A stretch of DNA of 64,000 bases from Methylophaga sp. (GTDB lineage: Bacteria; Pseudomonadota; Gammaproteobacteria; Nitrosococcales; Methylophagaceae): contig PAJP01000025.1 in the NCBI GenBank assembly GCA_002706095.1, positions 248,001 through 312,000 on the forward strand, written 5' to 3'. The notes under the pieces were generated by a model. It was not told where the DNA came from. It was given only the letters and a program-made list of their open reading frames with translations, and made no database searches. Below are positions 1-9,815 of this stretch, in pieces. Position numbers and translations under genes: made by a program. Position 1 is the first letter of the stretch; each line of letters begins with the position of its first letter.

Positions 1-1328
<1,328 letters not shown>

Positions 1329-1340
1329 CTATTCTACTAC

Positions 1341-2441
1341 TTATATAGAAGTGTTGACAGTCTCATTATCCTCTCTGATTTCTCCATGTTCCACGTGAAA
1401 CACTTTCTCTTTTTCATTACTTATTAAACTAGCTAATTCAGTATTGGTACTTGTAATAAAAGTTTGTACGGGCAAACTTCTGAGTGTTTCCATTACTGTT
1501 TTTTGATGTTGCCAGTCTAATTCTGAGCTTAGGTCATCAAGCAATAAAATTGTATTTTTAACCTCTTTAATCTCCATCAGTAGTGTTATCTGTGAGAGAC
1601 ACAATGACAAATAAAAGAGTTTTTGTTGACCACGGGATAACATTTCTTCAGGTGAATCATTGTTAATTCTTACCATCCAGTCTGCAGAGTGTGGTCCAGC
1701 TCGACTGTAACCTAAAAAACGATCACGCTCATAGTTTTCAGCAAGTGTTTCGGGAAGTGATTTATCTTTGTTCCACCCTTTACTGTAGCGAATTGTAAAT
1801 TCACATTGATCAAAGGTAGGGCAAATTTTGCTAAATATAGGTTTGAATATATCAATAAGCCTATTGAGATAAGTGGTTCGTAGTTCGGTAATTTGCTCAC
1901 CGTGTTTTACCAGATACTGATCCCATAGTTCTATTTCAGCTTTGGTTTTCTTATTTTTCAGTGCTGCATTCTTTTGTATTAGTGCTTTTTTATATGTTTG
2001 CCAGTGATAATTAAATTTATGTTCCACGTGAAACACACCCCAGTCGATCATGCGTCTTCTGAATTTTGGACCTAACTCAAAGAACTGATGACAATTCGCA
2101 GAGATATATTGGAGTGGTGTGTTAACAGCAAGGTCAGAAAGTTTTTTTAGTGGGGCATTATTCAAGCGGATTTGAAGACCAGTGTTCGTATCAAAAAGTA
2201 AACCTACCGGTGTCATTTCCGATGAACGCGCAAAAACCGTGAATTGTGCATGCTCAAACTGAATGATGTTTTTTAAATTGCGCGAGCGAAACGAGCGCCC
2301 CATAGCGAGCAAATGAATCGCTTCAAGAATGCTAGTCTTACCGGAGCCATTTTCGCCGATGAATAAGTTAATACCAACAGAAGGACTTAAAGAGACCTGG
2401 TTAATATTACGAAAATTTGAAAGCGTCAGATGTGATAACAC
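1341..2441 (-). CDS. recF: DNA replication/repair protein RecF
   Basis: RecF is an SMC-like ATPase that helps load RecA at single-strand gaps. The 366-residue product has Walker A GENGSGKTS near residue 30, an ABC-type signature region (MLSRGQQKLFYLSL) and Walker B LLLDDLSSELD. The start MLSHLTLSNFRNIN is the standard RecF N-terminus. gyrB follows, but the gene upstream is a rubredoxin, so the dnaA-dnaN-recF string is interrupted on the dnaN side. The peptide VFHVEH occurs twice (mid-protein and near the C-terminus) and both copies are encoded by perfect parS sequences. Length is slightly above the roughly 360 residues usual for the family. Confidence 0.96.
   Translation of the reverse strand: MLSHLTLSNFRNINQVSLSPSVGINLFIGENGSGKTSILEAIHLLAMGRSFRSRNLKNIIQFEHAQFTVFARSSEMTPVGLLFDTNTGLQIRLNNAPLKKLSDLAVNTPLQYISANCHQFFELGPKFRRRMIDWGVFHVEHKFNYHWQTYKKALIQKNAALKNKKTKAEIELWDQYLVKHGEQITELRTTYLNRLIDIFKPIFSKICPTFDQCEFTIRYSKGWNKDKSLPETLAENYERDRFLGYSRAGPHSADWMVRINNDSPEEMLSRGQQKLFYLSLCLSQITLLMEIKEVKNTILLLDDLSSELDWQHQKTVMETLRSLPVQTFITSTNTELASLISNEKEKVFHVEHGEIREDNETVNTSI
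1387..1402. promoter_or_regulatory. parS centromere-like site 1 (inside recF)
   Basis: The sequence TGTTCCACGTGAAACA matches the ParB/Spo0J parS consensus TGTTNCACGTGAAACA exactly. It lies in the 3' part of recF and is read there as codons for VFHVEH. ParB binding to such sites and sliding from them organises the origin domain for segregation (established for the family). No parA/parB genes are in this window. Confidence 0.88.
2020..2035. promoter_or_regulatory. parS centromere-like site 2 (inside recF)
   Basis: This is a second exact copy of TGTTCCACGTGAAACA, 633 bp from the first and in the same orientation. It encodes VFHVEH within the conserved RecF stretch WGVFHVEH. Two identical 16-mers matching the parS consensus within one gene are very unlikely by chance. 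Confidence 0.88.
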
Positions 2442-2564
2442 AGAATCAGAGCTACAGGAATTAGAGCCATATAGTTGTCTTGCACTTGCTTTACATTGTT
2501 ACAAAAACAAATAAAGAGAATTAATATGGCTAAATAGAAGTATCAATATAAATAATAATGAGAT

Positions 2565-2729
2565 TTAAATTTCTAGCATCTCAAAGTCATCTTTACCAAC
2601 GCCACATTCTGGGCATTCCCAATCATCTGGTATATCTTCCCAAGCCGTGCCAGGTGCAATACCTTCTTCTGGTAGGCCTTCAGCTTCGTCGTAAATAAAT
2701 CCACAAACAATACACTGCCACTTTTTCAT
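2565..2729 (-). CDS. rubredoxin
   Basis: This is a 54-residue one-iron electron carrier. Two CxxC knuckles that bind a single Fe are visible: [13 protein letters not shown] at the N-terminus and [11 protein letters not shown] near the C-terminus, with the usual [11 protein letters not shown] linker. The start is the ATG at 2727-2729, preceded by a GGAG-like ribosome site (CTCGGAGTTTCAGT on the minus strand). It is transcribed divergently from oxyR (start 2922), so a role in peroxide or redox homeostasis is a reasonable inference; rubredoxins also serve alkane hydroxylases, but none is nearby. Confidence 0.93.
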   Translation of the reverse strand: MKKWQCIVCGFIYDEAEGLPEEGIAPGTAWEDIPDDWECPECGVGKDDFEMLEI

Positions 2730-2811
2730 ACTGAAACTCCGAGATTATTTTAAGTTTATTTATATGTGATGTTAACAAAATTGGGAGGGCTACGTTAGCG
2801 AAGTTTCAATA

Positions 2812-2826
2812 ATAGAATAAAACTAT
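2812..2826. promoter_or_regulatory. candidate OxyR half-operator in the rubredoxin-oxyR intergenic region
   Basis: The motif ATAG-N7-CTAT (ATAG 2812-2815, CTAT 2823-2826) matches one half of the tetrameric E. coli OxyR recognition pattern. The second half at the expected spacing is not convincing, although two further GCTAT elements lie at 2868-2872 and 2881-2885 close to the oxyR start. It could be an autoregulatory site shared by oxyR and rubredoxin. This is motif matching only. Confidence 0.35.
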
Positions 2827-2921
2827 TTACATTGTGACAGGTCGTACTTTTAGTACTTTTCAAATTAGCTATATATTTATGCTATAACTTAATATTAGAC
2901 AAATAAACGGAAAAGCCGATT

Positions 2922-3848
2922 ATGCGACTCCCCACACTGAGACAACTTCAATACCTTACCGCAGTAGTAGAAGAAAAGCATTTTGGCCATGCCGCTGAGA
3001 AATGTTTTGTTACCCAATCAACATTAAGTGCCGGAATACAAGATTTAGAGCAACTACTTGAAGTGTCTTTATTAGAAAGGACGAATAGGAAAGTCTTACC
3101 AACGCCGATTGGAGAAGAAATTGCCAGCAGAGCACAACAAATATTGTCATTGAGTGAAGACCTTGTTGATCTGGCGTTATCAGAAAAAAATCCACTATCC
3201 GGTCGAATACAAATAGGGATTATTCCGACGATAAGTCCTTTTTTATTACCAAAAGTATTACCTACGGTTAGAAAGCAGTTACCAGAGCTTGAAATCGTAT
3301 TAATAGAAGACCAATCGGAGCGACTTTTAGATCAGTTAGAAAGCGGTAATATTGACGTGGCGGTATTAGCATTTCCATACAACACACGTGGTCTCACACA
3401 TAGAGAGTTTGCCAAAGAATCCTTCTGGATAGCGCTGCCTAAGAACCACCCCTTAGCTGAGAAAGAAGAATTAAAAGCGAGCGATTTACCTACAAACGAA
3501 TTGCTTTTATTGGCAGAAGGGCATTGCTTGAGGGAGCACGCACTAAGTGCATGCCAATTGCCTGCATCCGCACAAAGAAAGAGTGTACAAGCGACAAGTC
3601 TTTATACACTGATTGAAATGGTCGCCAGTGGGTTGGGTATTACACTTATTCCAGACATGGCCGTTAATTCAGATATGGTTATTCATTCTGAGATTTGTTT
3701 AGTGCCCCTATCTGCAGATAACGATCAGGCTTTAAGAGAGATCGGCCTGGTCTGGCGACCAAGCTTCAGAAGGACCGCGACGTTAGAACAATTAGCGAAG
3801 ACTTTTTCTGATGCGCTTGCTGATACAAATTATTCACTACGTGCATAA
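2922..3848 (+). CDS. oxyR: hydrogen peroxide-sensing LysR-type regulator OxyR
   Basis: A 308-residue LysR-type regulator. The N-terminal winged HTH (LRQLQYLTAVVEEKHFGHAA, then CFVTQSTLSAGIQDLE) is followed by the effector domain. The redox pair is intact: GHCLREHALSAC gives Cys202 and Cys211, with the same nine-residue spacing as E. coli Cys199/Cys208, which form the activating disulfide. This makes it a genuine OxyR rather than a generic LysR. It is divergent from rubredoxin, and its 3' end overlaps the convergent SCO-like gene by 19 nt. Confidence 0.93.
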   Translation: MRLPTLRQLQYLTAVVEEKHFGHAAEKCFVTQSTLSAGIQDLEQLLEVSLLERTNRKVLPTPIGEEIASRAQQILSLSEDLVDLALSEKNPLSGRIQIGIIPTISPFLLPKVLPTVRKQLPELEIVLIEDQSERLLDQLESGNIDVAVLAFPYNTRGLTHREFAKESFWIALPKNHPLAEKEELKASDLPTNELLLLAEGHCLREHALSACQLPASAQRKSVQATSLYTLIEMVASGLGITLIPDMAVNSDMVIHSEICLVPLSADNDQALREIGLVWRPSFRRTATLEQLAKTFSDALADTNYSLRA

Positions 3849-4459
3849 AAATCGCGCAATCTGAAGAAAACATGCTGTATAGCAAGTGATGTAAATGGAG
3901 GTTTAAATACAGCATAGACACGACCTTGTGGATCGACTAGATAAATATAGTGTTGCTGCTCGACTTTATTACTATTCTGATAACTTTCCGGTTCCAGGTA
4001 TAAAAAATCAAAACTTCTAATAACAGAATGAATAACATCAGCAGAACCACTATAAAGTTGTAGTGAGCTTTTAGGTAATGCAGAACTTTCGCCCTGATTA
4101 TCGAAATTAATGAGTAAGAACTGGACTGTAGGCCCAGCAAATAAACGTTTAAGGTTTTGCATCACATCAATGACAACATCACATTCTGGCTGACAATGTG
4201 AGTGTGTAAAGTAAATAAAGCTCCAGCGACCATCGAAGCTGACATTCGTCAGAATCTGATTTGACTGACTATTAAGAACAAACTGAGGTAGTGTTTTAGG
4301 AGGTGAAATAAGAAACGGACGTAGCTCATCAGGAATATCTCGCCTATCTGGTTGCGAAATCTCCATTCGACTCACCCACAAAACTAAAATAATCAGGGTA
4401 ATAGCAAGATATAACAGCAGAAAAGCCTTAGAATTGACACTTTTAATTGGCTTAAACAT
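3830..4459 (-). CDS. SCO1/SenC-family copper-binding, membrane-anchored protein
   Basis: A 209-residue protein with one N-terminal membrane anchor (residues 12-29) and a periplasmic thioredoxin-like fold. The SCO copper ligands are present: Cys89 and Cys93 in HSHCQPECDVV (CxxxC) and His170 before YIYLVDPQGR. SCO proteins metallate the CuA centre of cytochrome oxidase or act as thiol reductases. No oxidase genes are adjacent. The ATG at 4457-4459 is preferred because longer upstream starts would run into murJ, whose start is only 49 nt away on the other strand. The CQPEC motif differs from the common CPDVC. Confidence 0.8.
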   Translation of the reverse strand: MFKPIKSVNSKAFLLLYLAITLIILVLWVSRMEISQPDRRDIPDELRPFLISPPKTLPQFVLNSQSNQILTNVSFDGRWSFIYFTHSHCQPECDVVIDVMQNLKRLFAGPTVQFLLINFDNQGESSALPKSSLQLYSGSADVIHSVIRSFDFLYLEPESYQNSNKVEQQHYIYLVDPQGRVYAVFKPPFTSLAIQHVFFRLRDFYARSE

Positions 4460-4508
4460 ATAACATCTAACCTTGAATAGCCGGATGAAACCCTGTTGTG
4501 AGTAAAAA

Positions 4509-6050
4509 ATGAGCGAGAAACTCTTCAAGTCTACCGCAGTTGTCAGTGTGATGACTTTTTTATCCCGGATATTGGGGTTTATTAGGGATATTGTCATAGC
4601 CAGAATGTTTGGCGCGGGCCTGGGAGCAGACGTATTTTTTGTCGCCTTCAAAATACCAAACTTTTTAAGACGCTTATTTGCAGAAGGGGCTTTTTCACAG
4701 GCTTTTATACCTGTTCTTGCCGAGTTCAAAGAACATGGAGATAAACCTTTAAAAGACTTAATTGCCCAGACAAGCGGAACATTGGCTGTAATATTAACGA
4801 TGATTACAGCAATAGGGATGATTGCCGCACCGGTCATCATCATGGTGTTTGCACCCGGTTTTATTGAAGATCCAGTAAAGGCAGATTTAGCTGCAGATTT
4901 ACTGACGATCACATTCCCTTATATCTTCTTTATCTCTTTAACTGCACTTGCAGGATCCATTCTGAACAGCTTTGGCAAATTCGCCATCCCCGCATTTACA
5001 CCGGTTTTTTTAAATATTTCATTGATTAGTACCGCAATATGGTTATCGCCTAATTTAAGTGAGCCAGTGACGGGCTTGGCCTGGGGGGTCTTCATAGGCG
5101 GCCTTGTACAGTTTATTTTTCAATTACCTTTTCTGATAAAACTTGGATTATTACCCTGGCCAAAATGGGGATGGAAAAGTGAGGGTGTCAGAAAAATTAC
5201 CAGATTAATGATACCCGCGATGTTTGGGGTATCAGTAGCACAAATAAATCTTCTATTAGATACCTTACTTGCCTCGTTTTTAGTGACGGGCAGTATTTCC
5301 TGGCTGTATTACTCAGATCGTCTTGTTGAGTTTCCGTTAGGCGTTTTTGGCATCGCTTTGTCTACCGTCATTTTGCCAAGCTTATCCAGAAAACATGCGG
5401 CCAAGTCGACAGAAGAATTCTCAGACACTATCGACTGGGCCTTACGCTGGGTATTTCTAATTGGTACACCAGCAGCGATAGGGCTTATTTACTTGGCAGA
5501 ACCACTACTAATGACCTTGTTTCAATATGGCGAATTTACGGTGATGGATTCACATAAAGCTTCATTGAGTTTAATGGCTTATGGTTTGGGACTGTTGCCA
5601 TTCATATTTATTAAAGTATTAGCGCCAGGTTATTACGCGAGGCAGGATACAAAAACTCCCGTGAAGATTGGCATTATTGCGATGATTAGTAATATGGCAT
5701 TGAACGTCGTACTGATGATCTATCTTGATCATGTTGGTTTGGCATTAGCAACAGCACTGTCTGCCATGCTAAACGCGGGTTTGCTATATCACGGACTGAG
5801 GAAAAGATCCGTTTATACCCCCAATTCAGGCTGGGGTAAATTCTCATTAAAGTTACTCATTGCTAATAGCGGTTTGTTCGTTTTTTTACTCCTACTTAAT
5901 CCACAACACAATGAATGGGTAATATGGGATGCATGGCAACGAGCCGGACATTTATTCGGTCTGATCGTTGGTGCTGCAGTCACTTACTTCACTTTTTTAC
6001 TCGTACTACGTATCAATCTAAAAAGTTTAGTCAGGCCAATAATGAGATAA
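4509..6050 (+). CDS. murJ: lipid II flippase MurJ
   Basis: A 513-residue polytopic inner-membrane protein of the MviN/MurJ family, which flips lipid-linked peptidoglycan precursor. The N-terminus MSEKLFKSTAVVSVMTFLSRILGFIRD is the family hallmark and is followed by GADVFFVAFKIPNFLRRLFAEGAFSQAFIPV. About 14 hydrophobic segments follow. It is transcribed away from the SCO-like gene and ends directly at the convergent ompW terminator. Confidence 0.96.
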   Translation: MSEKLFKSTAVVSVMTFLSRILGFIRDIVIARMFGAGLGADVFFVAFKIPNFLRRLFAEGAFSQAFIPVLAEFKEHGDKPLKDLIAQTSGTLAVILTMITAIGMIAAPVIIMVFAPGFIEDPVKADLAADLLTITFPYIFFISLTALAGSILNSFGKFAIPAFTPVFLNISLISTAIWLSPNLSEPVTGLAWGVFIGGLVQFIFQLPFLIKLGLLPWPKWGWKSEGVRKITRLMIPAMFGVSVAQINLLLDTLLASFLVTGSISWLYYSDRLVEFPLGVFGIALSTVILPSLSRKHAAKSTEEFSDTIDWALRWVFLIGTPAAIGLIYLAEPLLMTLFQYGEFTVMDSHKASLSLMAYGLGLLPFIFIKVLAPGYYARQDTKTPVKIGIIAMISNMALNVVLMIYLDHVGLALATALSAMLNAGLLYHGLRKRSVYTPNSGWGKFSLKLLIANSGLFVFLLLLNPQHNEWVIWDAWQRAGHLFGLIVGAAVTYFTFLLVLRINLKSLVRPIMR

Positions 6051-6074
6051 AAAAAAGGCCCTCCGAGGAGGGCC
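6050..6074 (-). terminator. rho-independent terminator after ompW
   Basis: The arms GGCCCTC (6057-6063) and GAGGGCC (6068-6074) form a 7-bp GC-rich stem with a 4-nt loop. On the minus strand it is followed by a run of T, so it terminates ompW. It also abuts the stop codon of murJ, where it may work weakly in the other direction. Confidence 0.88.
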
Positions 6075-6098
6075 AAGCACTACGAGGACATAAATTTC

Positions 6099-6779
6099 TT
6101 AGAAGCGGCGTCCGATACCAATACCCCAAACGAATGGGTCAATATCTGCTTCAATTTTTGCTTTACCGACAGGTGTACCAGAGAAATGAGCTTCAGTATC
6201 AATATCGATGTATTTCACATCAAAGTTAACAAACCAATCGTCATTTAAAGCCACGTCTACACCGGCTTGTGCCGCTAGACCCCATGAACTATCCAATTTG
6301 ACTTTCGCACCTGGAACATCCAGAACAGGGCCGTCCACTTCTTCGTCAAAAAAGTATGTGTAGTTGACACCGGCACCGATATAAGGACGAATGTTTGAAT
6401 CAGGCATAAAATGATATTGCAACGTTAATGTAGGGGGTAACACTTTAGTATCAATAACATCACCTAGACCCTGAGCCGCCCAATAACCTTCAGATTTCAC
6501 TGTATGTTGAGAATAACCAAGAATTAGCTCAACACCCCAGTTTTTAGTCATCATATAAGTGATATCTAATTCAGGAACAGTGTCAGAATTAACACTCACA
6601 CCTTTTTGACCTGAATCTGCGCCACCTACATATAAGGTTCCACTATCATCATTAGGGTTGACGTTAATGATACGACCACGGACTAACCAGTCGCCTGCTT
6701 CATAGGCCATTGCTGGTGCAGCAACAGTAGAAAGACCTAATGTAGTAAGTAGTGCTGCAGCTAATGTTGTTGTTTTCAT
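6099..6779 (-). CDS. ompW: outer membrane protein OmpW
   Basis: A 226-residue eight-strand beta-barrel porin family protein. It has a signal peptide (MKTTTLAAALLTTLGLSTVAAPAMA), GDWLVRGRIINVNP, and a C-terminus ending in the aromatic pattern GIGIGRRF typical of barrels recognised by BamA. The start at 6777-6779 is chosen because a strong AGGAGG lies at 6785-6790 and the signal peptide begins there; a longer in-frame start upstream would place this ribosome site inside the gene. An FNR box lies about 72 bp upstream of the start. OmpW is linked in other bacteria to small hydrophobic solute uptake and anaerobiosis. Confidence 0.94.
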   Translation of the reverse strand: MKTTTLAAALLTTLGLSTVAAPAMAYEAGDWLVRGRIINVNPNDDSGTLYVGGADSGQKGVSVNSDTVPELDITYMMTKNWGVELILGYSQHTVKSEGYWAAQGLGDVIDTKVLPPTLTLQYHFMPDSNIRPYIGAGVNYTYFFDEEVDGPVLDVPGAKVKLDSSWGLAAQAGVDVALNDDWFVNFDVKYIDIDTEAHFSGTPVGKAKIEADIDPFVWGIGIGRRF

Positions 6780-6850
6780 TTTTTCCTCCTGGGACAAACT
6801 ATGTTCTGTAAGACATGGTTTGAATTTTACGGAGGTGTGGACTTAATGCA

Positions 6851-6864
6851 TTGACCTGGATCAA
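6851..6864. promoter_or_regulatory. FNR box upstream of ompW
   Basis: TTGACCTGGATCAA fits the FNR/ANR consensus TTGAT-N4-ATCAA with one mismatch. It lies between ompW (start 6779) and fnr (stop 6896), both on the minus strand, at a distance suited to activation of ompW. The FNR regulator itself is encoded immediately upstream. Confidence 0.72.
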
Positions 6865-6895
6865 TAAAGCGAGCGCTTACCAATTTTTCCCAATA

Positions 6896-7645
6896 TTAAC
6901 CACACAATGCTTTCAATTTTTCAACATCACGGATGGAAATCGACTTATTATGAATGTCGATCAAGCCTTCATCTTGAAAGCGAGAGAAAAGGCGGCTGAC
7001 TGTTTCTACAGCTAAGCCCAGATGATTAGCGATATCACCACGAGACATACTCAGTTGAAATTCACGCGCAGAAAAACCCCGATCTTGGAAACGACGGGAA
7101 ATGGATAATAAAAATGTCGCTAGTTTTTCTTCAGCGGTTTTTTTGCCAAGCAAAAACATCAGGCTTTTATCACCTGATAACTCCTTACTTAAACGCGACA
7201 TCATCTGCACTTGCAGTTGAGGCATATTTGCGCCTAGCTCTTGCAACATATCAAAAGGTAATTCACAAACACTGCTACTTTCTAAAGCCTTAGCATTCGA
7301 ACGGTAGGCTTGTTCATAAATGGCATCAAGGCCAACAAACTCACCTGGAAAATAAAACCCGGTGACTTGTTCCCGACCATCGACAGCAGACACCGTCGTT
7401 TTAAATGAGCCTGAGCGGACAACATAAATAGAATTGAACGGTGTTTGAGTGCTGAATAAAGGCTGACCACGTGAGTAACTCTGACTACGTTTAATGATTT
7501 TATCTAATTGAATCAGGTCATTATTATGTAAACCAAGAGGCAAACATAATCGATAAAGTGAGCATTCCTGACACGCAAGATTATGCTCATGTTCAACTTT
7601 GGCGAGGTCCTGAAATAAGGGGGTAACGTTGCCTAACTGAGTCAT
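6896..7645 (-). CDS. fnr: oxygen-sensing CRP/FNR-type regulator
   Basis: A 249-residue FNR/ANR protein. Three N-terminal cysteines (Cys25, Cys28, Cys34 in CQECSLYRLC) plus Cys127 (VCELP) match the four ligands of the O2-labile [4Fe-4S] cluster. The cyclic-nucleotide-binding-like barrel is followed by a dimer helix and a winged HTH. The recognition helix ETVSRLFSRF keeps the E-x-x-S-R signature for TTGAT sites. It is divergent from hisB and followed by ompW, whose leader holds an FNR box, so ompW is a likely target. Confidence 0.95.
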   Translation of the reverse strand: MTQLGNVTPLFQDLAKVEHEHNLACQECSLYRLCLPLGLHNNDLIQLDKIIKRSQSYSRGQPLFSTQTPFNSIYVVRSGSFKTTVSAVDGREQVTGFYFPGEFVGLDAIYEQAYRSNAKALESSSVCELPFDMLQELGANMPQLQVQMMSRLSKELSGDKSLMFLLGKKTAEEKLATFLLSISRRFQDRGFSAREFQLSMSRGDIANHLGLAVETVSRLFSRFQDEGLIDIHNKSISIRDVEKLKALCG

Positions 7646-7742
7646 TGTTAATCCTGTGTTGTGAACATCGACTATAATAACGCTTCAAACCCTTGTTCGA
7701 AACAGTTATTATCTCTTTTTATTATTAATTTCAGGAACTCAA

Positions 7743-8336
7743 ATGACCACTCGTAGCGCGTCAGTTGCGCGAAACACGCTAGAAACACAGATCGAAGTAT
7801 CAATCAATCTGGATGGAAGCGGTCAATTCAATGCCGAAACCGGTGTCCCATTTTTAGATCACATGATGGATCAAATTGCTCGTCATGGTTTGTTTGATTT
7901 ATCGGTCAAAGCCAATGGTGACTTACATATTGACGCACATCACACTGTTGAAGATGTCGGCATTACGATAGGTCAAGCGCTGAAGAAAGCCTTGGGTGAT
8001 AAAAAAGGGGTTGTTCGCTACGGACATGCCTATGTCCCCTTAGATGAGGCTCTGTCTCGAGTGGTACTCGATCTCTCTGGTCGTCCTGGTCTCGAATTTG
8101 ATGTCACATTTACCCGCGACAAGATTGGCGAATTCGATGTCGACCTGTTCTATGAGTTTTTCCAGGGCTTAGTGAATCATGCTGGTATGACTCTGCACAT
8201 CGATAATTTAAAAGGCCGCAATGCTCATCATATTGCTGAAACCATATTTAAGGCATTTGGTCGTGCATTACGAATGGCTGTTTCACTGGATCAGCGCGCA
8301 CTGGAGCAATTGCCTTCAACCAAAGGTGCTTTATAA
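7743..8336 (+). CDS. hisB: imidazoleglycerol-phosphate dehydratase
   Basis: A 197-residue Mn-dependent enzyme of histidine synthesis that dehydrates imidazole glycerol phosphate. It shows the repeated His motifs [13 protein letters not shown] and [13 protein letters not shown] in the first half and [10 protein letters not shown] and [14 protein letters not shown] in the second. It is the monofunctional dehydratase, without the N-terminal phosphatase of the E. coli fusion. It begins the his operon hisB-H-A-F-I-E; hisG, hisD and hisC are elsewhere. Confidence 0.97.
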   Translation: MTTRSASVARNTLETQIEVSINLDGSGQFNAETGVPFLDHMMDQIARHGLFDLSVKANGDLHIDAHHTVEDVGITIGQALKKALGDKKGVVRYGHAYVPLDEALSRVVLDLSGRPGLEFDVTFTRDKIGEFDVDLFYEFFQGLVNHAGMTLHIDNLKGRNAHHIAETIFKAFGRALRMAVSLDQRALEQLPSTKGAL

Positions 8337-8389
8337 TCCTTTATTAAGAATTATTAGCCAATAAAACTAAGTAAATAAACAGGTTTAAC

Positions 8390-9031
8390 ATGCATCACAT
8401 AGCAGTGATTGACTACGGCATGGGTAATTTACGCTCAGTATCAAAAGCACTGGAAGCAGTTTCTAATAATGCCTCTGTTGTTGTCACATCTGACCCAAAA
8501 ACCATTCTTTCTGCCAGTCATGTTTTATTTCCGGGTGTCGGCGCAATTCGTGATTGTATGGCGGAACTCAAACAGCTGGAATTAGAAGATGTTATTTTGC
8601 AAGCAACACAAGAAAAGCCTTTTCTAGGTATCTGCTTGGGTATGCAAGCATTGCTGTCGCATAGTGAAGAAAATAGTGGTGTGGACACGCTGAACCTTTT
8701 TTCAGGTAGCGTTAAATTATTTCGACCTGATGCTTTAATTAACGGCGAAAAATTAAAAGTGCCGCATATGGGCTGGAACCAAGTTCATCAAACCTGTTCA
8801 CATCCTTTATGGAAAAACATAGAGCAAAATAGTCGTTTTTATTTCGTTCACAGTTTTTATGCTGAACCCACAGATAAAGCAGTCATTGCAGGTACTTCAG
8901 CTTATCCAGATGATTTTGCTGCAGCATTGTACAAAGATAATATTTTCGCTGCGCAATTCCATCCAGAAAAAAGCCAACGTGCTGGACTGCAGTTATTAGA
9001 AAATTTTGTAAACTGGGACGGTCAGTCCTAA
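8390..9031 (+). CDS. hisH: imidazole glycerol phosphate synthase, glutaminase subunit
   Basis: A 213-residue class-I glutamine amidotransferase that feeds ammonia to HisF. The nucleophile elbow GICLGMQAL contains the catalytic Cys, and the His/Glu of the triad sit in FHPEKSQ near the C-terminus. The N-terminus [14 protein letters not shown] is characteristic. It is 53 nt after hisB and 26 nt before hisA, in the usual order. Confidence 0.97.
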   Translation: MHHIAVIDYGMGNLRSVSKALEAVSNNASVVVTSDPKTILSASHVLFPGVGAIRDCMAELKQLELEDVILQATQEKPFLGICLGMQALLSHSEENSGVDTLNLFSGSVKLFRPDALINGEKLKVPHMGWNQVHQTCSHPLWKNIEQNSRFYFVHSFYAEPTDKAVIAGTSAYPDDFAAALYKDNIFAAQFHPEKSQRAGLQLLENFVNWDGQS

Positions 9032-9057
9032 CAGACATCAACAAACGGAGTAAGAAT

Positions 9058-9807
9058 ATGTTGTTAATCCCTGCCATTGATCTCAAACAAGGTCACTGCG
9101 TGCGCTTGCGTCAGGGGCGAATGGAAGATAACACGGTATTTTCAGAGGATCCTGTTGCAGTTGCTCGGAAATGGGTAGAAGCAGGGGCGAAAAGACTTCA
9201 TATGGTCGATCTTGACGGTGCTTTTGCAGGTAATCCGGTCAACGCTGACGTCATCCACGAAGTTTGCAAAACATTTCCTGACTTGGATGTCCAAGTTGGA
9301 GGTGGTATTCGTGACGAGGAAACCATTGAAACCTATCTTCATGCTGGTGTTCGCTATGTCATTCTTGGAACAAAAGCGATTAATGCACCGCATTTTGTGG
9401 GTGATGTCTGTGCTGAGTTTCCAGGGCATATCATTGTCGGCCTGGATGCAAAAGACGGTAAAGTAGCCATTGATGGCTGGTCAAAATTGTCTAATCATGA
9501 CGTTATCGACATCGCTCAACAATTCGAACAAGATGGCGTTGAAGCCATTATTTATACTGACATCAGCCGGGATGGCATGATGCAAGGTTTCAACCTCGAA
9601 TCAACGCGTGACTTAGCTCGAGCCATTCAAATCCCAGTGATTGCTTCAGGCGGTGTCAGTTCATATGAAGATATTGAATCGTTATGTGCCTGTGAAGATG
9701 AAGGTGTGATGGGTGCCATCCTCGGCCGTTCTATATATGAAGGCAGTATTGATTTGAAAAAAGGTCAGGAGATGGCTGATAAATTAAATCCGCCTCTGGA
9801 GTTTTAA
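9058..9807 (+). CDS. hisA: ProFAR isomerase (HisA)
   Basis: A 249-residue (beta/alpha)8 barrel that performs the Amadori rearrangement of ProFAR to PRFAR. Visible signatures are [18 protein letters not shown] with the catalytic Asp, the phosphate-binding loops VGGGIR and ASGGVSS, and the second catalytic Asp in YTDISRDGM. It sits between its pathway partners hisH and hisF. Confidence 0.97.
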   Translation: MLLIPAIDLKQGHCVRLRQGRMEDNTVFSEDPVAVARKWVEAGAKRLHMVDLDGAFAGNPVNADVIHEVCKTFPDLDVQVGGGIRDEETIETYLHAGVRYVILGTKAINAPHFVGDVCAEFPGHIIVGLDAKDGKVAIDGWSKLSNHDVIDIAQQFEQDGVEAIIYTDISRDGMMQGFNLESTRDLARAIQIPVIASGGVSSYEDIESLCACEDEGVMGAILGRSIYEGSIDLKKGQEMADKLNPPLEF

Positions 9808-9815
9808 ATATAACC

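Noticed and set aside
4460..4912. N-terminal extension of the SCO-like reading frame into murJ
   Set aside because: The extension is antisense to the conserved murJ N-terminus and would move the membrane anchor to mid-protein; the ATG at 4459 gives the normal family form.
5915..6229. 104-residue plus-strand frame across the murJ end and the ompW terminator
   Set aside because: It runs through a terminator hairpin and antisense to ompW and resembles no family.
6867..6878. AAGCGAGCGCTT inverted repeat after fnr as a terminator
   Set aside because: Arms of five bases with a two-base loop cannot form a stable hairpin and there is no convincing T-run; left unannotated.
7645..7742. sigma-70 promoter for hisB or fnr with TATAAT at 7673-7678
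   Set aside because: No -35 element at 16-18 nt spacing could be identified, so the call is not supported beyond a single hexamer.
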